This document shows positions 15,970-24,483 of a stretch of DNA of 31,226 bases, in pieces. A model generated the notes under the pieces. The model was given only the letters and a program-made list of their open reading frames with translations, did no database searches and was not told the DNA's origin. Position 1 is the stretch's first letter; each line of letters begins with the position of its first letter. The stretch comes from Dechloromonas sp. (GTDB taxonomy: Bacteria; Pseudomonadota; Gammaproteobacteria; Burkholderiales; Rhodocyclaceae). The DNA lies in assembly GCA_017302355.1 (NCBI GenBank), contig JAFLDQ010000024.1, positions 1-31,226 of the forward strand, given 5' to 3'. A program made the translations under genes and the position numbers.

Positions 15970-18900
15970 TGCGCCTCGACCGCGGCCGGCGCACCTGAAT
16001 CGTCCGCCAGCTGCGTCTTGCGCGCCGCCAGCAACGTATAGACGGTGGGCACCACGAACAGCGTGAAGAAGGTGCCGAGCAGCAGGCCGCCGACAATGAC
16101 CCAGCCGATCTGCTGGCGCGACTCCGCCCCCGCCCCGGCGGCCAGCGCCAGCGGCACGGCGCCGAGCACCATGGCGCCGGTGGTCATCAGGATCGGCCGC
16201 AGGCGCAGGGTGGCCGACTCGATCACCGCCGCCTTCAGTTCCAGCCCCTTTTCCTGCAGCTGGTTGGCGAATTCGACGATCAGGATGCCGTGCTTGGTGA
16301 TCAGGCCGACCAGCGTCACCAGCCCGATCTGGCTGTAGACGTTGAGCGTGCCGCCGGTCAGCCAGAGCGCCAGCAGGGCGCCGGCCATCGACAGCGGCAC
16401 CGTCAGCATGATGATGAACGGGTCGCGGAAGCTCTCGAACTGCGCCGCCAGCACCAGGTAGATGAAGGCCAGGGCGAGCGTGAAGGTCAGCGCCAGCGAC
16501 GAGGACGACTGGCGGAATTCGCGCGACTGACCGTTGTAATCGACCGCGTAGCCGGCCTTGAGCAGCTGGTTGGCGACGCCGTCCATGAAGGCGAGCGCCT
16601 CGCCCATCGTGTAGCCCGGCGCCAGGTTGGCGGTGATGGTCACCGCGCGGCGCTGGCCGAAGTGGTTGAGCTCGCGCGGCGCGATGGTCTCGCGGACGCC
16701 GACCAGATTGTCGAGCGAGATCATGCTGCCATCGCGCCCGCGCACGTAGATGTCGCGGATGTCTTCCGGGTTGCGGCGGTCGGCGTCAGCCACCTGGACG
16801 ATCACGTCGTATTGTTCGCCGTCACGCTTGAAGCGCGTCACCTCACGGCCGCCGAGCAGGGTTTCCAGCGTGCGGCCGATGGTCTCGACCGGCACGCCGA
16901 GGTCGGCCGCCTTGTCGCGCCTGACTTCGACCGACAGTTCCGGCTTGTTCAGCTTGAGATCGGTATCGACGTTGGTCAGGCCCGGATTCTTCGCCAGCTC
17001 GGCGAGGAACTGGCTGGTCACCTGCTGCAGTTCCTCATACGAGGCCGAGGTGGCGATGACGAAATTGACCGGCCGTTCGCGCGGGCTCTGGCCCAGCGAG
17101 GGCGGCGTCACCGGAAAGGCGAGGAGGCCCGGGACGCCCATGAATTTCGGGAAGAGTTCCCTGGCGACATCCGGCGAGCGGCGATCGCGCGCCTTCCAGT
17201 CGGTGAGGCCGACGAAGGAGATCCCCTGGTTGACCGTCGGGCTGCCGGACACGACGAAGAAGCGTTCGATGTCCTTCGTCTGGCTGTAGATGCCCTCGAT
17301 CTGGCGTGCGTACTTGTCGGTGTAGTCGAGCGTTGCGCCGTCCGGGCCGAGGAAGACGCCGAGGAGCACGCCGCGGTCCTCGACCGGCGCCAGTTCCGAC
17401 TTCAGCACGCCGAGCAGCGCGACGCAGGAGGCGGCGACGACGACGAAACCGGCCATGACCACCCAGCGCCGGGCGAGCGCTGCGGTCAACACCCGTTTAT
17501 AGCCCGAATTCAGCCAGTTCAGGAAGCCCTCGATGAGCAGGAAGGCCTTGCCGTGCTTCTCCTCGCGCTTGAGGAGCAGCGAGCACATCATCGGCGACAG
17601 GGTCAGCGCGACGAAGCCGGACACCAGCACGGCGCCGGCCAGCGTCAGCGCGAACTCGATGAACAGCTTGCCGGTTCGCCCGGTCATGAAGGCCACCGGC
17701 GCGTAGACCGCGGCCAGGGTCAGCGTCATGGCGACCACCGCGAAGCCGATTTCCTGCGCCCCCTGCAGGGCGGCCTGCATTCTGGGCATGCCCTCCTCGA
17801 TGTGGCGATAGATGTTCTCCAGCACGACGATGGCGTCGTCGACGACGAGGCCGATGGCCAGCACCAGCGCCAGCAGGGTCAGCGTGTTGATGGTGAAGCC
17901 GAGCACGAACATGATGGCGAAGGCGCCGACCAGCGAGACCGGGATGGTGACCAGCGGAATCAGCGTCGCCCGCAGATTGCGCAGGAAGAAGAAGATGATC
18001 GCCAGCACCAGCAGGATCGCCTCGCCGATGGTCTTGAACACCGCCTCGATCGAGCGGTCGATGAAGATCGACGAATCGTAGGAGATGTCGGCGCGCATGC
18101 CCGGCGGCAATTCGCCGGTGACCCGGGGCAGTTCGGCGCGCAGGGCGCGCGACAGTTCGAGCGGATTGGCCGTCGCCTGCTTGATGACGCCCAGCGCGAC
18201 CGCCGAACGGCCGTTGAAGCGCACCGAGCTGCGCTGCGAGGCCGCGCCGATCTCGACGCGGCCGAGGTCGGCGATCGTCACCGGGTAGCCATTGACGGTC
18301 TTGACGACGATGGCGCCAAATTGCTCGGGCGTCTTCAGGTCGGTATTGGCGACCACCGAGAACTCGCGCTCGCGGCTCTCGATACGCCCGGCCGGCACCT
18401 CGACGTTCTGCTTCCGGAGCGCATCCTCGACATCGGCCGGGGTCAGCTGGTAGGCGGCGAGGCGGGCGCGGTCGAGCCAGACGCGCATGGCGAACTTGCG
18501 GTCGCCGAAGATGCGCACGTCGGCCGCCCCCGGCAAGGTCTGCAGACGCGGCTTGACGATGCGGCTGGCGAAATCGGTGACCTCAAGCGCCGAATGCTTG
18601 TCCGACGAAAAGGCGATCCAGATGATCGGATTGGCGTCGGCCTCGACCTTGGCGATCACCGGCTCGTCAACCGAATCGGGCAACTTGTTGCGCACCCGCG
18701 AAACACGGTCGCGGACGTCGGCCGCCGCCGAATCGGGCGGGCGCTCGAGCTTGAAGCGCACCGAAATCTGGCTGTTCTCGGCGCGCGAGATCGAGGTGAT
18801 GACCTCGACGCCTTCGATGCCGGCCAGCGAATCCTCAAGCGGCTTGGTGACCTGCGATTCGATGATCTCGGCCGAAGCGCCGCGGTAGGTCGTGTCGACC

Positions 18901-19037
18901 GTCACCACCGGCTCGTCGATCTTCGGGTATTCGCGCACCGGCAGGCGCGTGTAGGAAACGATGCCGATCAGCATCACCACCAGCGAAAGCACGGTGGCGA
19001 AGACCGGCCGCTTGATGCAGATTTCGGAAATCCTCAT
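15966..19037 (-). CDS. RND-family efflux pump, inner-membrane subunit (HAE1 type)
   Basis: This 1023-residue protein is a proton-driven exporter of the AcrB/MexB superfamily. It has the N-terminal start MRISEICIKRPVFATVLSL and two large periplasmic domains. The proton relay is visible as Asp400 and Asp401 in membrane segment 4 (GLVVDDAIVVLENIYRH) and Lys915 in segment 10 (GLITKHGILIVEFANQ). Length and layout are complete. The gene overlaps the fusion-protein gene by four bases (ATGA), so the two are translated together. No outer-membrane TolC-type gene lies beside them, so a channel from elsewhere must serve. The substrate cannot be read from the sequence. The frame ends inside the miaA remnant. 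Confidence 0.96.
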   Translation of the reverse strand: MRISEICIKRPVFATVLSLVVMLIGIVSYTRLPVREYPKIDEPVVTVDTTYRGASAEIIESQVTKPLEDSLAGIEGVEVITSISRAENSQISVRFKLERPPDSAAADVRDRVSRVRNKLPDSVDEPVIAKVEADANPIIWIAFSSDKHSALEVTDFASRIVKPRLQTLPGAADVRIFGDRKFAMRVWLDRARLAAYQLTPADVEDALRKQNVEVPAGRIESREREFSVVANTDLKTPEQFGAIVVKTVNGYPVTIADLGRVEIGAASQRSSVRFNGRSAVALGVIKQATANPLELSRALRAELPRVTGELPPGMRADISYDSSIFIDRSIEAVFKTIGEAILLVLAIIFFFLRNLRATLIPLVTIPVSLVGAFAIMFVLGFTINTLTLLALVLAIGLVVDDAIVVLENIYRHIEEGMPRMQAALQGAQEIGFAVVAMTLTLAAVYAPVAFMTGRTGKLFIEFALTLAGAVLVSGFVALTLSPMMCSLLLKREEKHGKAFLLIEGFLNWLNSGYKRVLTAALARRWVVMAGFVVVAASCVALLGVLKSELAPVEDRGVLLGVFLGPDGATLDYTDKYARQIEGIYSQTKDIERFFVVSGSPTVNQGISFVGLTDWKARDRRSPDVARELFPKFMGVPGLLAFPVTPPSLGQSPRERPVNFVIATSASYEELQQVTSQFLAELAKNPGLTNVDTDLKLNKPELSVEVRRDKAADLGVPVETIGRTLETLLGGREVTRFKRDGEQYDVIVQVADADRRNPEDIRDIYVRGRDGSMISLDNLVGVRETIAPRELNHFGQRRAVTITANLAPGYTMGEALAFMDGVANQLLKAGYAVDYNGQSREFRQSSSSLALTFTLALAFIYLVLAAQFESFRDPFIIMLTVPLSMAGALLALWLTGGTLNVYSQIGLVTLVGLITKHGILIVEFANQLQEKGLELKAAVIESATLRLRPILMTTGAMVLGAVPLALAAGAGAESRQQIGWVIVGGLLLGTFFTLFVVPTVYTLLAARKTQLADDSGAPAAVEAH

Positions 19038-20197
19038 TTGGCTTCCGCCGCCTTGGCCGGCGCCATGCCGGACATCCCTTCCATGCCGCCGGGCGGCTGC
19101 GCCGCCGCGCCGCCCTCGCCGATGGCGCGCACCGGGGTGCCGTCGCGCAGCTTGAGCTGGCCGGCGGTAACCACCACGTCGCCGGCCGCCAGGCCATCGA
19201 CGATCTCGACCTGCGCCGCGCGCCGCACGCCCAGCTTCACCTTCGTCGTCTGTGCCTTGCCGTCGACCACCTTGAACACCGTCGGCTGCGCCCCCGGCAC
19301 GACGGCCTGCTCGGGAATCATCCGCACGTTCCGGCGCTCGCCGAAGAGCAGGCGGATGCGCACGAACATGCCCGGCCGCAGCTTGCCCGCGCGGTTGTCG
19401 AGGCGGGCGCGGCTGGAAATCGCCCGTCCGTTCTGGTCGACCATCGGGTCCACGGCATCGAGCACCGCCGTGAACTGCTCGCCCGGCAGCGCGTCGCTGC
19501 TGACTTCGACCGCCTGGCCCTTGGCGATGCGGCCGAGGTAGGTTTCCGGCAACTTGAAATCGACGCGCAGGGTGCCGATATCCTCGATGTTGATCAGATC
19601 CTGCCCTTCCTTGACGTAATCGCCGACGCTGACGTTGCGCAGGCCGACCATGCCGTCGAACGGCGCCTTGATGCGCATGCGGCCGACCTTGGCCGCGGCC
19701 AGCTGGACGGCCGCTTCCTGCACCTTCAGCGTCGCCGCCGAGTTGTCCAGCGCCTGCGCGCTGACGAATTTCTTCTCCAGTAGTTCCTGATTGCGCTGGT
19801 GGTTGCTCCGCGCCAGCGCGAGGTTCGCCCGCGCCTGTTCCAGTTCCGCCTCCTGCACGGCGGCATCAAGGGTCACCAGCACAGCGCCCTTGCCAACGAT
19901 GGCGCCATCCCTGAAATGGACGGCGGCGATGCGCCCCGGCGTTTCCGGGCGCATGACCACCGATTCGTTCGACTTCAGGTTGCCGACGGCGCTCGCCTCG
20001 TCGGAAAAATCCGTCGCCGCGACCTTCGCCACCTCGACCGAGACCGCGAACCCCCCCGCCGGGCCGGCAGGCGCCTTGCTCCCCGCGGCCGCGGGGGCCA
20101 TGGCCGGGGCCCGGTTCGCCGTATAGGCGTAATAGCCCAGACCGGCGAGGCCCGCCAGCGCCAGGACCATGGTTCCCAATCGTCTGTTCCTGTTCAT
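19034..20197 (-). CDS. RND efflux membrane fusion protein
   Basis: This 387-residue periplasmic adaptor links the RND pump to an outer-membrane channel. It has one N-terminal membrane anchor (residues about 7-26, LGTMVLALAGLAGLGYYAYT) and no lipobox cysteine. A Pro/Ala-rich linker, a lipoyl half (TPGRIAAVHFRDGAIVGKGAVL), a helical hairpin (EAELEQARANLALARSNHQR) and the second lipoyl half (IKAPFDGMVGLRNVSVGDYV) follow. Beta-barrel and membrane-proximal domains complete it, with a Gly/Met-rich tail. The ATG at 20197 (MNRNRR) is preferred. An upstream ATG at 20227 lies within the palindrome at 20216-20235 and would put the operator inside the gene. Confidence 0.94.
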   Translation of the reverse strand: MNRNRRLGTMVLALAGLAGLGYYAYTANRAPAMAPAAAGSKAPAGPAGGFAVSVEVAKVAATDFSDEASAVGNLKSNESVVMRPETPGRIAAVHFRDGAIVGKGAVLVTLDAAVQEAELEQARANLALARSNHQRNQELLEKKFVSAQALDNSAATLKVQEAAVQLAAAKVGRMRIKAPFDGMVGLRNVSVGDYVKEGQDLINIEDIGTLRVDFKLPETYLGRIAKGQAVEVSSDALPGEQFTAVLDAVDPMVDQNGRAISSRARLDNRAGKLRPGMFVRIRLLFGERRNVRMIPEQAVVPGAQPTVFKVVDGKAQTTKVKLGVRRAAQVEIVDGLAAGDVVVTAGQLKLRDGTPVRAIGEGGAAAQPPGGMEGMSGMAPAKAAEAK

Positions 20198-20215
20198 TTC
20201 ATGCGCCCATCCCGC

Positions 20216-20235
20216 TACTGACCGCATGGTCAGTA
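20216..20235. promoter_or_regulatory. Perfect-arm palindrome upstream of the efflux operon
   Basis: TACTGACC and GGTCAGTA are exact reverse complements separated by GCAT. The site lies 19 bases before the chosen start of the fusion-protein gene, and an additional CAGTACTG palindrome overlaps its right end. Size and symmetry suit a TetR-type repressor operator, as is common for RND pumps. No regulator gene lies in the window, so the binding protein is unknown. Confidence 0.6.
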
Positions 20236-20251
20236 CTGCTTGTCAGTGTAT

Positions 20252-20270
20252 CCGGGAGCGTGCATCCCGG
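20252..20270 (-). terminator. Possible hairpin downstream of the rlpA-like gene
   Basis: CCGGGA and TCCCGG form a six-base stem with a seven-base loop between the rlpA-like stop and the efflux operon. It lacks a T run on either strand, so it is weak evidence for separation of the two transcripts. Confidence 0.25.
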
Positions 20271-20283
20271 GAAATGTTTCCGG

Positions 20284-20949
20284 CTATTGCATCGCATCGA
20301 GTTGCGCCGGCGATGCCGGGGTCAGCGATTTCCGGGGCAGGGCCGGCGCCGGCGCCGCTTCCGGCTCCGGCTCGTCGGAGGCGAACGCGGCGTGGCAGGA
20401 GAGATCGTTGCGGTCGCTCGCCTTCAGCGGCGCGACGCGCACGAGAACGACGCCGGCGCGGATCATGTCGAGATACTCGGCGACGCCCCGGGAAACGTCG
20501 ATGATGCGCTTGCGATGCCTGCCATGCATGCGGTCATTGACCTGGACGATGGCGCAACGGTTGCTGTCGAGCCGGCGCACGGCCACCCAGCTGCCGAGCG
20601 GAAAGCGGTTGCTGGCGGCGGTGAATCCGCGCGCGTCGAAGGTCTCGCCGGTCGCCGTGCGCCTGCCGTGGAAACCCTGCCCGTAATAACTGGCCGAACC
20701 ATGCAGTCCGGTCAGCTGCGATTCGACGATTTCGGCCGTGCCGATCTCGGCGGAAGGCGAGGCCACCGGCGGCTTCGCGCTCTTCTTGCTCACCTGCTTG
20801 CGGACGGCGGTCTTCTTCGCCGGCGAGGATTTCTGGGCGGACTTGTCCGCCGCCCACAGCACCCCGGGCAGAAACGCCAGGATCAGGCCGCAGACCAGCG
20901 CGACGGCCTGCCGCAGGCGCTCAGACCACGACCGTCTGCGCTTCGTCAC
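20284..20949 (-). CDS. RlpA-like double-psi beta-barrel protein
   Basis: The product has 221 residues if started at GTG 20949. This start gives [22 protein letters not shown], a basic n-region and hydrophobic core ending at VLWAADK, hence a signal peptide. No ATG in the frame would keep this signal. A Lys-rich linker follows ([18 protein letters not shown]). The double-psi barrel of RlpA type spans about residues 86-175 ([22 protein letters not shown], then [23 protein letters not shown] and [13 protein letters not shown]). Members of this family cleave denuded peptidoglycan or bind at septa. No SPOR domain is present, so septal targeting is uncertain. The start overlaps the purM end by 29 bases. 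Confidence 0.85.
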   Translation of the reverse strand: MTKRRRSWSERLRQAVALVCGLILAFLPGVLWAADKSAQKSSPAKKTAVRKQVSKKSAKPPVASPSAEIGTAEIVESQLTGLHGSASYYGQGFHGRRTATGETFDARGFTAASNRFPLGSWVAVRRLDSNRCAIVQVNDRMHGRHRKRIIDVSRGVAEYLDMIRAGVVLVRVAPLKASDRNDLSCHAAFASDEPEPEAAPAPALPRKSLTPASPAQLDAMQ

Positions 20950-21961
20950 CCTGGCGCGCCCGGATCCTGCCGATGCGATGGACGGCTTCGCCACCGGCCC
21001 GCAGTTCCGCCAGCGCCGGCCCGGCATCCGCCGCGGCGACGACGATGACCATGCCGATGCCGCAGTTGAAGACGCGGTGCATCTCGTTCTCGGCGACATT
21101 GCCTTCGGCCTGCAGCCAGTCGAACAGCTTCGGCCGCGGCCAGGCAGCCTTTTCCAGTTCGGCGACGGCGCCTTCGGGAAGCACGCGCGGCACGTTCTCG
21201 AGCAGGCCGCCGCCGGTGATGTGGGCCATCCCCTTGACATTGACCTTCCCCATCAGTTGCAGCACCGGCCTGACATAGATGCGGGTCGGCATCATCACGA
21301 CGTCGGCCAGGCTGCGTTCGCCATCGAATTTGGCATTCATGTCCGGCCGGGAACGCTCGATGATCTTGCGCACCAGCGAGTAGCCGTTGGAGTGGGCGCC
21401 CGAGGAGGCCAGGCCGAGCACGACATCGCCGGGCCGGATGGTCGAACCGTCGATGATCCTCGACTTCTCGACGACGCCGACGGCAAAGCCGGCCAGATCG
21501 TATTCGCCATCCGGGTACATGCCCGGCATCTCGGCGGTCTCGCCGCCGATCAGCGCGCAGCCGGCCAGCTCGCAACCCCTGGCGATGCCGCCGACGACGG
21601 CGGCGGCGGTGTCGACGTTCAGCTTGCCGCAGGCGAAGTAATCGAGGAAGAACAGCGACTCGGCGCCCTGCACCAGAATGTCGTTGACGCTCATCGCCAC
21701 CAGATCCTGCCCGACCGTATCGTGACGGTCGAGTTCGAAAGCCAGGCGGAGCTTGGTGCCGACGCCGTCGGTGCCGGAGACCAGCACCGGCTCGCGGTAG
21801 CGCTTCGGCACCTCGAACAGCGCCCCGAACCCGCCGATGCCGCCGAGCACGCCTTCGCGCATGGTCTTCCTGGCCAGCGGCTTGATGCGGTCGACGAGAG
21901 CATCGCCGGCGTCGATATCGACGCCGGCATCCCGGTAGGAAAGAGGGGTGATCTGGGTCAT
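20921..21961 (-). CDS. purM: Phosphoribosylformylglycinamidine cyclo-ligase PurM
   Basis: PurM closes the imidazole ring of AIR in purine synthesis, using ATP. The 346-residue protein matches the family length and carries its motifs. These are [17 protein letters not shown] at the start, [63 protein letters not shown], and [17 protein letters not shown] with FNCGIGMV near the end. Its 3' end overlaps the rlpA-like gene by 29 bases. Between its start and the leader gene at 22151 lie 189 bases in which no clear promoter was found. Confidence 0.97.
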   Translation of the reverse strand: MTQITPLSYRDAGVDIDAGDALVDRIKPLARKTMREGVLGGIGGFGALFEVPKRYREPVLVSGTDGVGTKLRLAFELDRHDTVGQDLVAMSVNDILVQGAESLFFLDYFACGKLNVDTAAAVVGGIARGCELAGCALIGGETAEMPGMYPDGEYDLAGFAVGVVEKSRIIDGSTIRPGDVVLGLASSGAHSNGYSLVRKIIERSRPDMNAKFDGERSLADVVMMPTRIYVRPVLQLMGKVNVKGMAHITGGGLLENVPRVLPEGAVAELEKAAWPRPKLFDWLQAEGNVAENEMHRVFNCGIGMVIVVAAADAGPALAELRAGGEAVHRIGRIRARQGDEAQTVVV

Positions 21962-22150
21962 GGCGGCGGACCGTTGCGGTCGACGGGGGAAAGATAGCGA
22001 ATCTTACCGCAAGCCGGACGCCGCCGCCCGGCAAAACCGGCGACATGGCCGCCGCCGGCGCCCGAAAACCCTGCCCGCAACGGGCTTGATTTTCCCGCGC
22101 GGCCAGGTCATGGTCGCCGCGCATCCCCGAATCCAGAGTCCGCAATCCGC

Positions 22151-22261
22151 ATGAATGCAACCCGACCCTACCGCTCCGCCGCTGCCCGCGCAGCGTCGCC
22201 GGCCGTCGTACGCGTAATTATCGTAGGCGTCGTTACGCACGCGTCGTCGCGGACCGGGTAA
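22151..22261 (+). CDS. ilvBN leader peptide (IvbL-like)
   Basis: A 36-codon frame runs from ATG 22151 to TAA 22261. It contains VVRVIIVGVV, eight branched-chain codons in ten. The preceding segment (RAASPA) also resembles the E. coli ivbL product, whose run of valines directs attenuation of ilvBN. It lies directly upstream of ilvB on the same strand. A GCGTAA/TTACGC pair (22212-22217 with 22233-22238) could form one of the alternative RNA stems. Ribosome stalling at Val/Ile codons when charged tRNA is short is the expected mechanism. A normal terminator hairpin is not present downstream, as described under ilvB. Confidence 0.8.
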   Translation: MNATRPYRSAAARAASPAVVRVIIVGVVTHASSRTG

Positions 22262-22331
22262 GCAAGACAGCAGATTTCCCAAAACCCCCGCCGGCGCCCA
22301 GATCGCCATCCGCCTGCTCGAACGCCAGGGC

Positions 22332-23855
22332 GTGCGCACCGTCGCCGGCATTCCCGGCGGCGCCATCCTGCCGATCTACGACGCGCTCGGCCAGTCGACG
22401 CTGATCCACCACGTCCTCGCCCGCCACGAGCAGGGCGCCGGCTTCATGGCCCAGGGCATGGCGCGCGCCAGCGGCCAGCCGGCCGTCTGCCTGGCTTCCT
22501 CCGGCCCCGGCGCGACCAACCTGCTGACCGCCATCGCCGATGCCCGGCTCGATTCGATCCCGCTCGTCGCCATCACCGGCCAGGTGCCGCGCGCCATGAT
22601 CGGCACCGACGCCTTCCAGGAAGTCGACACCTACGGCCTGTCGATCCCGATCACCAAGCACAACTTTCTGGTGAATGCGGCCGAGGAGTTGCTGGAAGTG
22701 ATTCCACGCGCCTTCCGCATCGCCGCCTCCGGCCGCCCCGGCCCGGTGCTGGTGGACATCCCCAAGGATGTCCAGACGCAGGCCATCGAAGTCGCCGAAT
22801 GGCCGACGCCGGGCACCCGCGAAATGCCGCCGGCCGGCGCCGCACCGGTTGCGGTCGACCTCGCGGAGAAGGCCAATTTGCCGACGGTGATGACCCTGAT
22901 GGCGCTCGGCGCGATGCCGGTCGACCACCCGCTGTCGCTCGGCATGCTGGGCATGCACGGCGCCCGCTGCACCAACCTGGCGCTCGACGAATGCGACCTG
23001 CTGATCGCCGTCGGCGCCCGCTTCGACGACCGCGCCACCGGCAAGGTCGCCGCCTTCTGTCCGCAGGCGAAGATCATCCACATCGACATCGACGCCGCCG
23101 AACTCGACAAGATCAAGACCGCCCATGTCGGCATCGCCGCCGACGTGCAGGAAGCGCTGGAACGCCTGCTGCCGCTGGTCAGCGAAAATGGCCGCAAAAC
23201 CTGGGGCGACCGCACCGAAGCCCTGAAGCGCGACTTTCCGCAGCAGATGCCCGGCGTCGACCAACCGCTGTCGCATTTCGGCCTGATCCACACCGTCGCC
23301 GCCTGCCTCGACGACGACGCCATCATCGCCACCGACGTCGGCCAGCACCAGATGTGGGTCGCCCAGGGCTACCCGCTGCGCCGCCCGCGCCAGTGGCTGA
23401 CCTCCGGCGGGCTGGGCACCATGGGCTTCGGCGTCTCCGCCGCTATCGGCGCCGCGCTCGCCGAGCCGCAACGCACCGTCGTCTGCTTCACCGGCGACGG
23501 CTCGATCCTGATGAACATCCAGGAACTGGTCACCGCCGCCGAGGAGAAGGTCAACGTCAAGATCGTGCTCATGGACAACGCGTCGCTCGGCCTGGTGCAC
23601 CAGCAGCAGACGCTGTTCTACGGCGAGCGGCTGTTCGCCTCGCAGTTCACGGCGACGCCCGATTTCGTCAAGGTCGCGCAGGGCTTCGGCATCGCCGCGG
23701 TCGATCTCGACAGCGCCGCCAACCCCTGTGCCGCGCTGATGGACGCCATCGCCCGCCCCGGCCCCTGCCTGATCCGCGCCCGCATCGACGTCGAGCAGAA
23801 GGTCTTCCCGATGGTGCCGCCCGGCGCCGCCAACCACGAAATGATCGGAAACTGA
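22332..23855 (+). CDS. ilvB: Acetolactate synthase I large subunit IlvB, start uncertain
   Basis: This is the catalytic subunit of acetohydroxyacid synthase, the first common step of valine and isoleucine synthesis. It resembles E. coli AHAS I closely: GIPGGAILPIYDALGQST, the catalytic Glu in ARHEQGAGFMAQGMAR, SSGPGATNLLTAIADARLD, IGTDAFQEVDTYGLSIPITK, RPGPVLVDIPKDVQT, and the ThDP motif GDGSILMNIQELV ending in MDN. Homology continues upstream of the GTG at 22332 (GAQIAIRLLERQG from about 22293), back to an in-frame TAG at 22224. No ATG, GTG or TTG occurs in that interval. Starting at 22332 gives 507 residues and loses the first helix. The true 5' end is therefore unclear. It may be frameshifted, deleted or misassembled. 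Confidence 0.9.
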   Translation: MRTVAGIPGGAILPIYDALGQSTLIHHVLARHEQGAGFMAQGMARASGQPAVCLASSGPGATNLLTAIADARLDSIPLVAITGQVPRAMIGTDAFQEVDTYGLSIPITKHNFLVNAAEELLEVIPRAFRIAASGRPGPVLVDIPKDVQTQAIEVAEWPTPGTREMPPAGAAPVAVDLAEKANLPTVMTLMALGAMPVDHPLSLGMLGMHGARCTNLALDECDLLIAVGARFDDRATGKVAAFCPQAKIIHIDIDAAELDKIKTAHVGIAADVQEALERLLPLVSENGRKTWGDRTEALKRDFPQQMPGVDQPLSHFGLIHTVAACLDDDAIIATDVGQHQMWVAQGYPLRRPRQWLTSGGLGTMGFGVSAAIGAALAEPQRTVVCFTGDGSILMNIQELVTAAEEKVNVKIVLMDNASLGLVHQQQTLFYGERLFASQFTATPDFVKVAQGFGIAAVDLDSAANPCAALMDAIARPGPCLIRARIDVEQKVFPMVPPGAANHEMIGN

Positions 23856-23856
23856 A

Positions 23857-24168
23857 ATGAATGCGCTGACTCAAAACGAACGCCAGGCCCTTTCTCGCGC
23901 CGTCCTCGAAATCGACGTCAACAATCACCCCGGCGTCATGGCGCACGTCATCGGCCTCTTTTCCCGGCGCACCTACAACGTCGAGGGCATCCTCTGCCTG
24001 CCGGTCGGCGACGGCCGGCAAAGCCGTATCTGGCTGCTGGCCAACGAAGATGCCCGCCTGCCGCAAATGATGAAGCAGGCGGAAAAGCTCGAGGACGTCA
24101 TCGCCATCCGCCGCCACGGCGCGGATCATGCGGTGTTCGGCGAACTGGAGGATTTCTTCCGGCCCTGA
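23857..24168 (+). CDS. ilvN: Acetolactate synthase I small regulatory subunit IlvN
   Basis: The 103-residue protein is an ACT-domain regulatory subunit. It matches the AHAS I small-subunit pattern: VLEIDVNNHPGVMAHVIGLFSRRTYNVEGILCLPV, then SRIWLLANEDARLPQMMKQAEKLEDVIAIRRH. The NHPGVMxHV and NVEGI segments form the valine-binding site in the family. It starts one base after the ilvB stop, so the two are co-translated. Short length is normal for this type, which has a single ACT domain. Being paired with an AHAS I-type large subunit and an IvbL-like leader, the unit mirrors the E. coli ivbL-ilvBN operon. Confidence 0.95.
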   Translation: MNALTQNERQALSRAVLEIDVNNHPGVMAHVIGLFSRRTYNVEGILCLPVGDGRQSRIWLLANEDARLPQMMKQAEKLEDVIAIRRHGADHAVFGELEDFFRP

Positions 24169-24179
24169 GCCGGGTCGGC

Positions 24180-24207
24180 TTGAAATATATATTCCAATAC
24201 ATATAAT
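24180..24207 (+). promoter_or_regulatory. Strong promoter and operator-like repeat for brnTA
   Basis: TTGAAA (24180-24185) and a perfect TATAAT (24202-24207) are 16 bases apart, in an AT-rich island unlike the flanking DNA. The -10 box ends six bases before the brnT ATG, so the transcript may start on the start codon. An imperfect inverted repeat with ten-base arms (24184-24193 and 24196-24205, eight matches) fills the promoter. That is where an autoregulating antitoxin would bind. Confidence 0.75.
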
Positions 24208-24213
24208 CGAGCC

Positions 24214-24483
24214 ATGAAGTTCACCTGGCACGAACCCAAGCGCAAAGCCAGTCTGAAAAAACATGGCCTTGATTTCGCGGATGCCGAGGGGGTCTTCAAT
24301 GGGCCGACGATCAGTCAGGAAGACTCCCGCGACTACCACGGCGAACAACGCTTCAAACCCACGGGCTTTCTGGGCGAAACCATCGTCACCATCTGCCACA
24401 CCGAAACCGGCGACGAAATCCACATCATCTCAATGCGAAAGGCGGAATCCCATGAAATCGACACCCTCTCCCGCTACCTCTAA
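24214..24483 (+). CDS. brnT: BrnT-family toxin
   Basis: The 89-residue protein fits the BrnT pattern, a RelE-fold ribonuclease toxin. It begins F-x-W-H-x2-K (MKFTWHEPKRKASLKKHGLDFADAEGVF). DYHGEQRFKPTGFLGETIVTICHT follows in the centre, with [15 protein letters not shown] at the end, where family members have an R-I-I-S-x-R-K-A-x2-x-E motif. The toxin gene comes first and overlaps the antitoxin gene by 32 bases, the normal order for brnTA. BrnT proteins cut RNA and stop translation. The ATG at 24214 is set by the family N-terminus. Confidence 0.92.
   Translation: MKFTWHEPKRKASLKKHGLDFADAEGVFNGPTISQEDSRDYHGEQRFKPTGFLGETIVTICHTETGDEIHIISMRKAESHEIDTLSRYL

Noticed and set aside
16290..19541. 1083-codon open frame on the plus strand
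   Set aside because: It is antisense to the RND pump, whose motifs are complete. Its Asp/Arg/His-rich composition is typical of a GC-rich shadow frame.
22233..23837. 534-codon open frame opposite ilvB
   Set aside because: It is antisense to conserved AHAS sequence, with no domain of its own.
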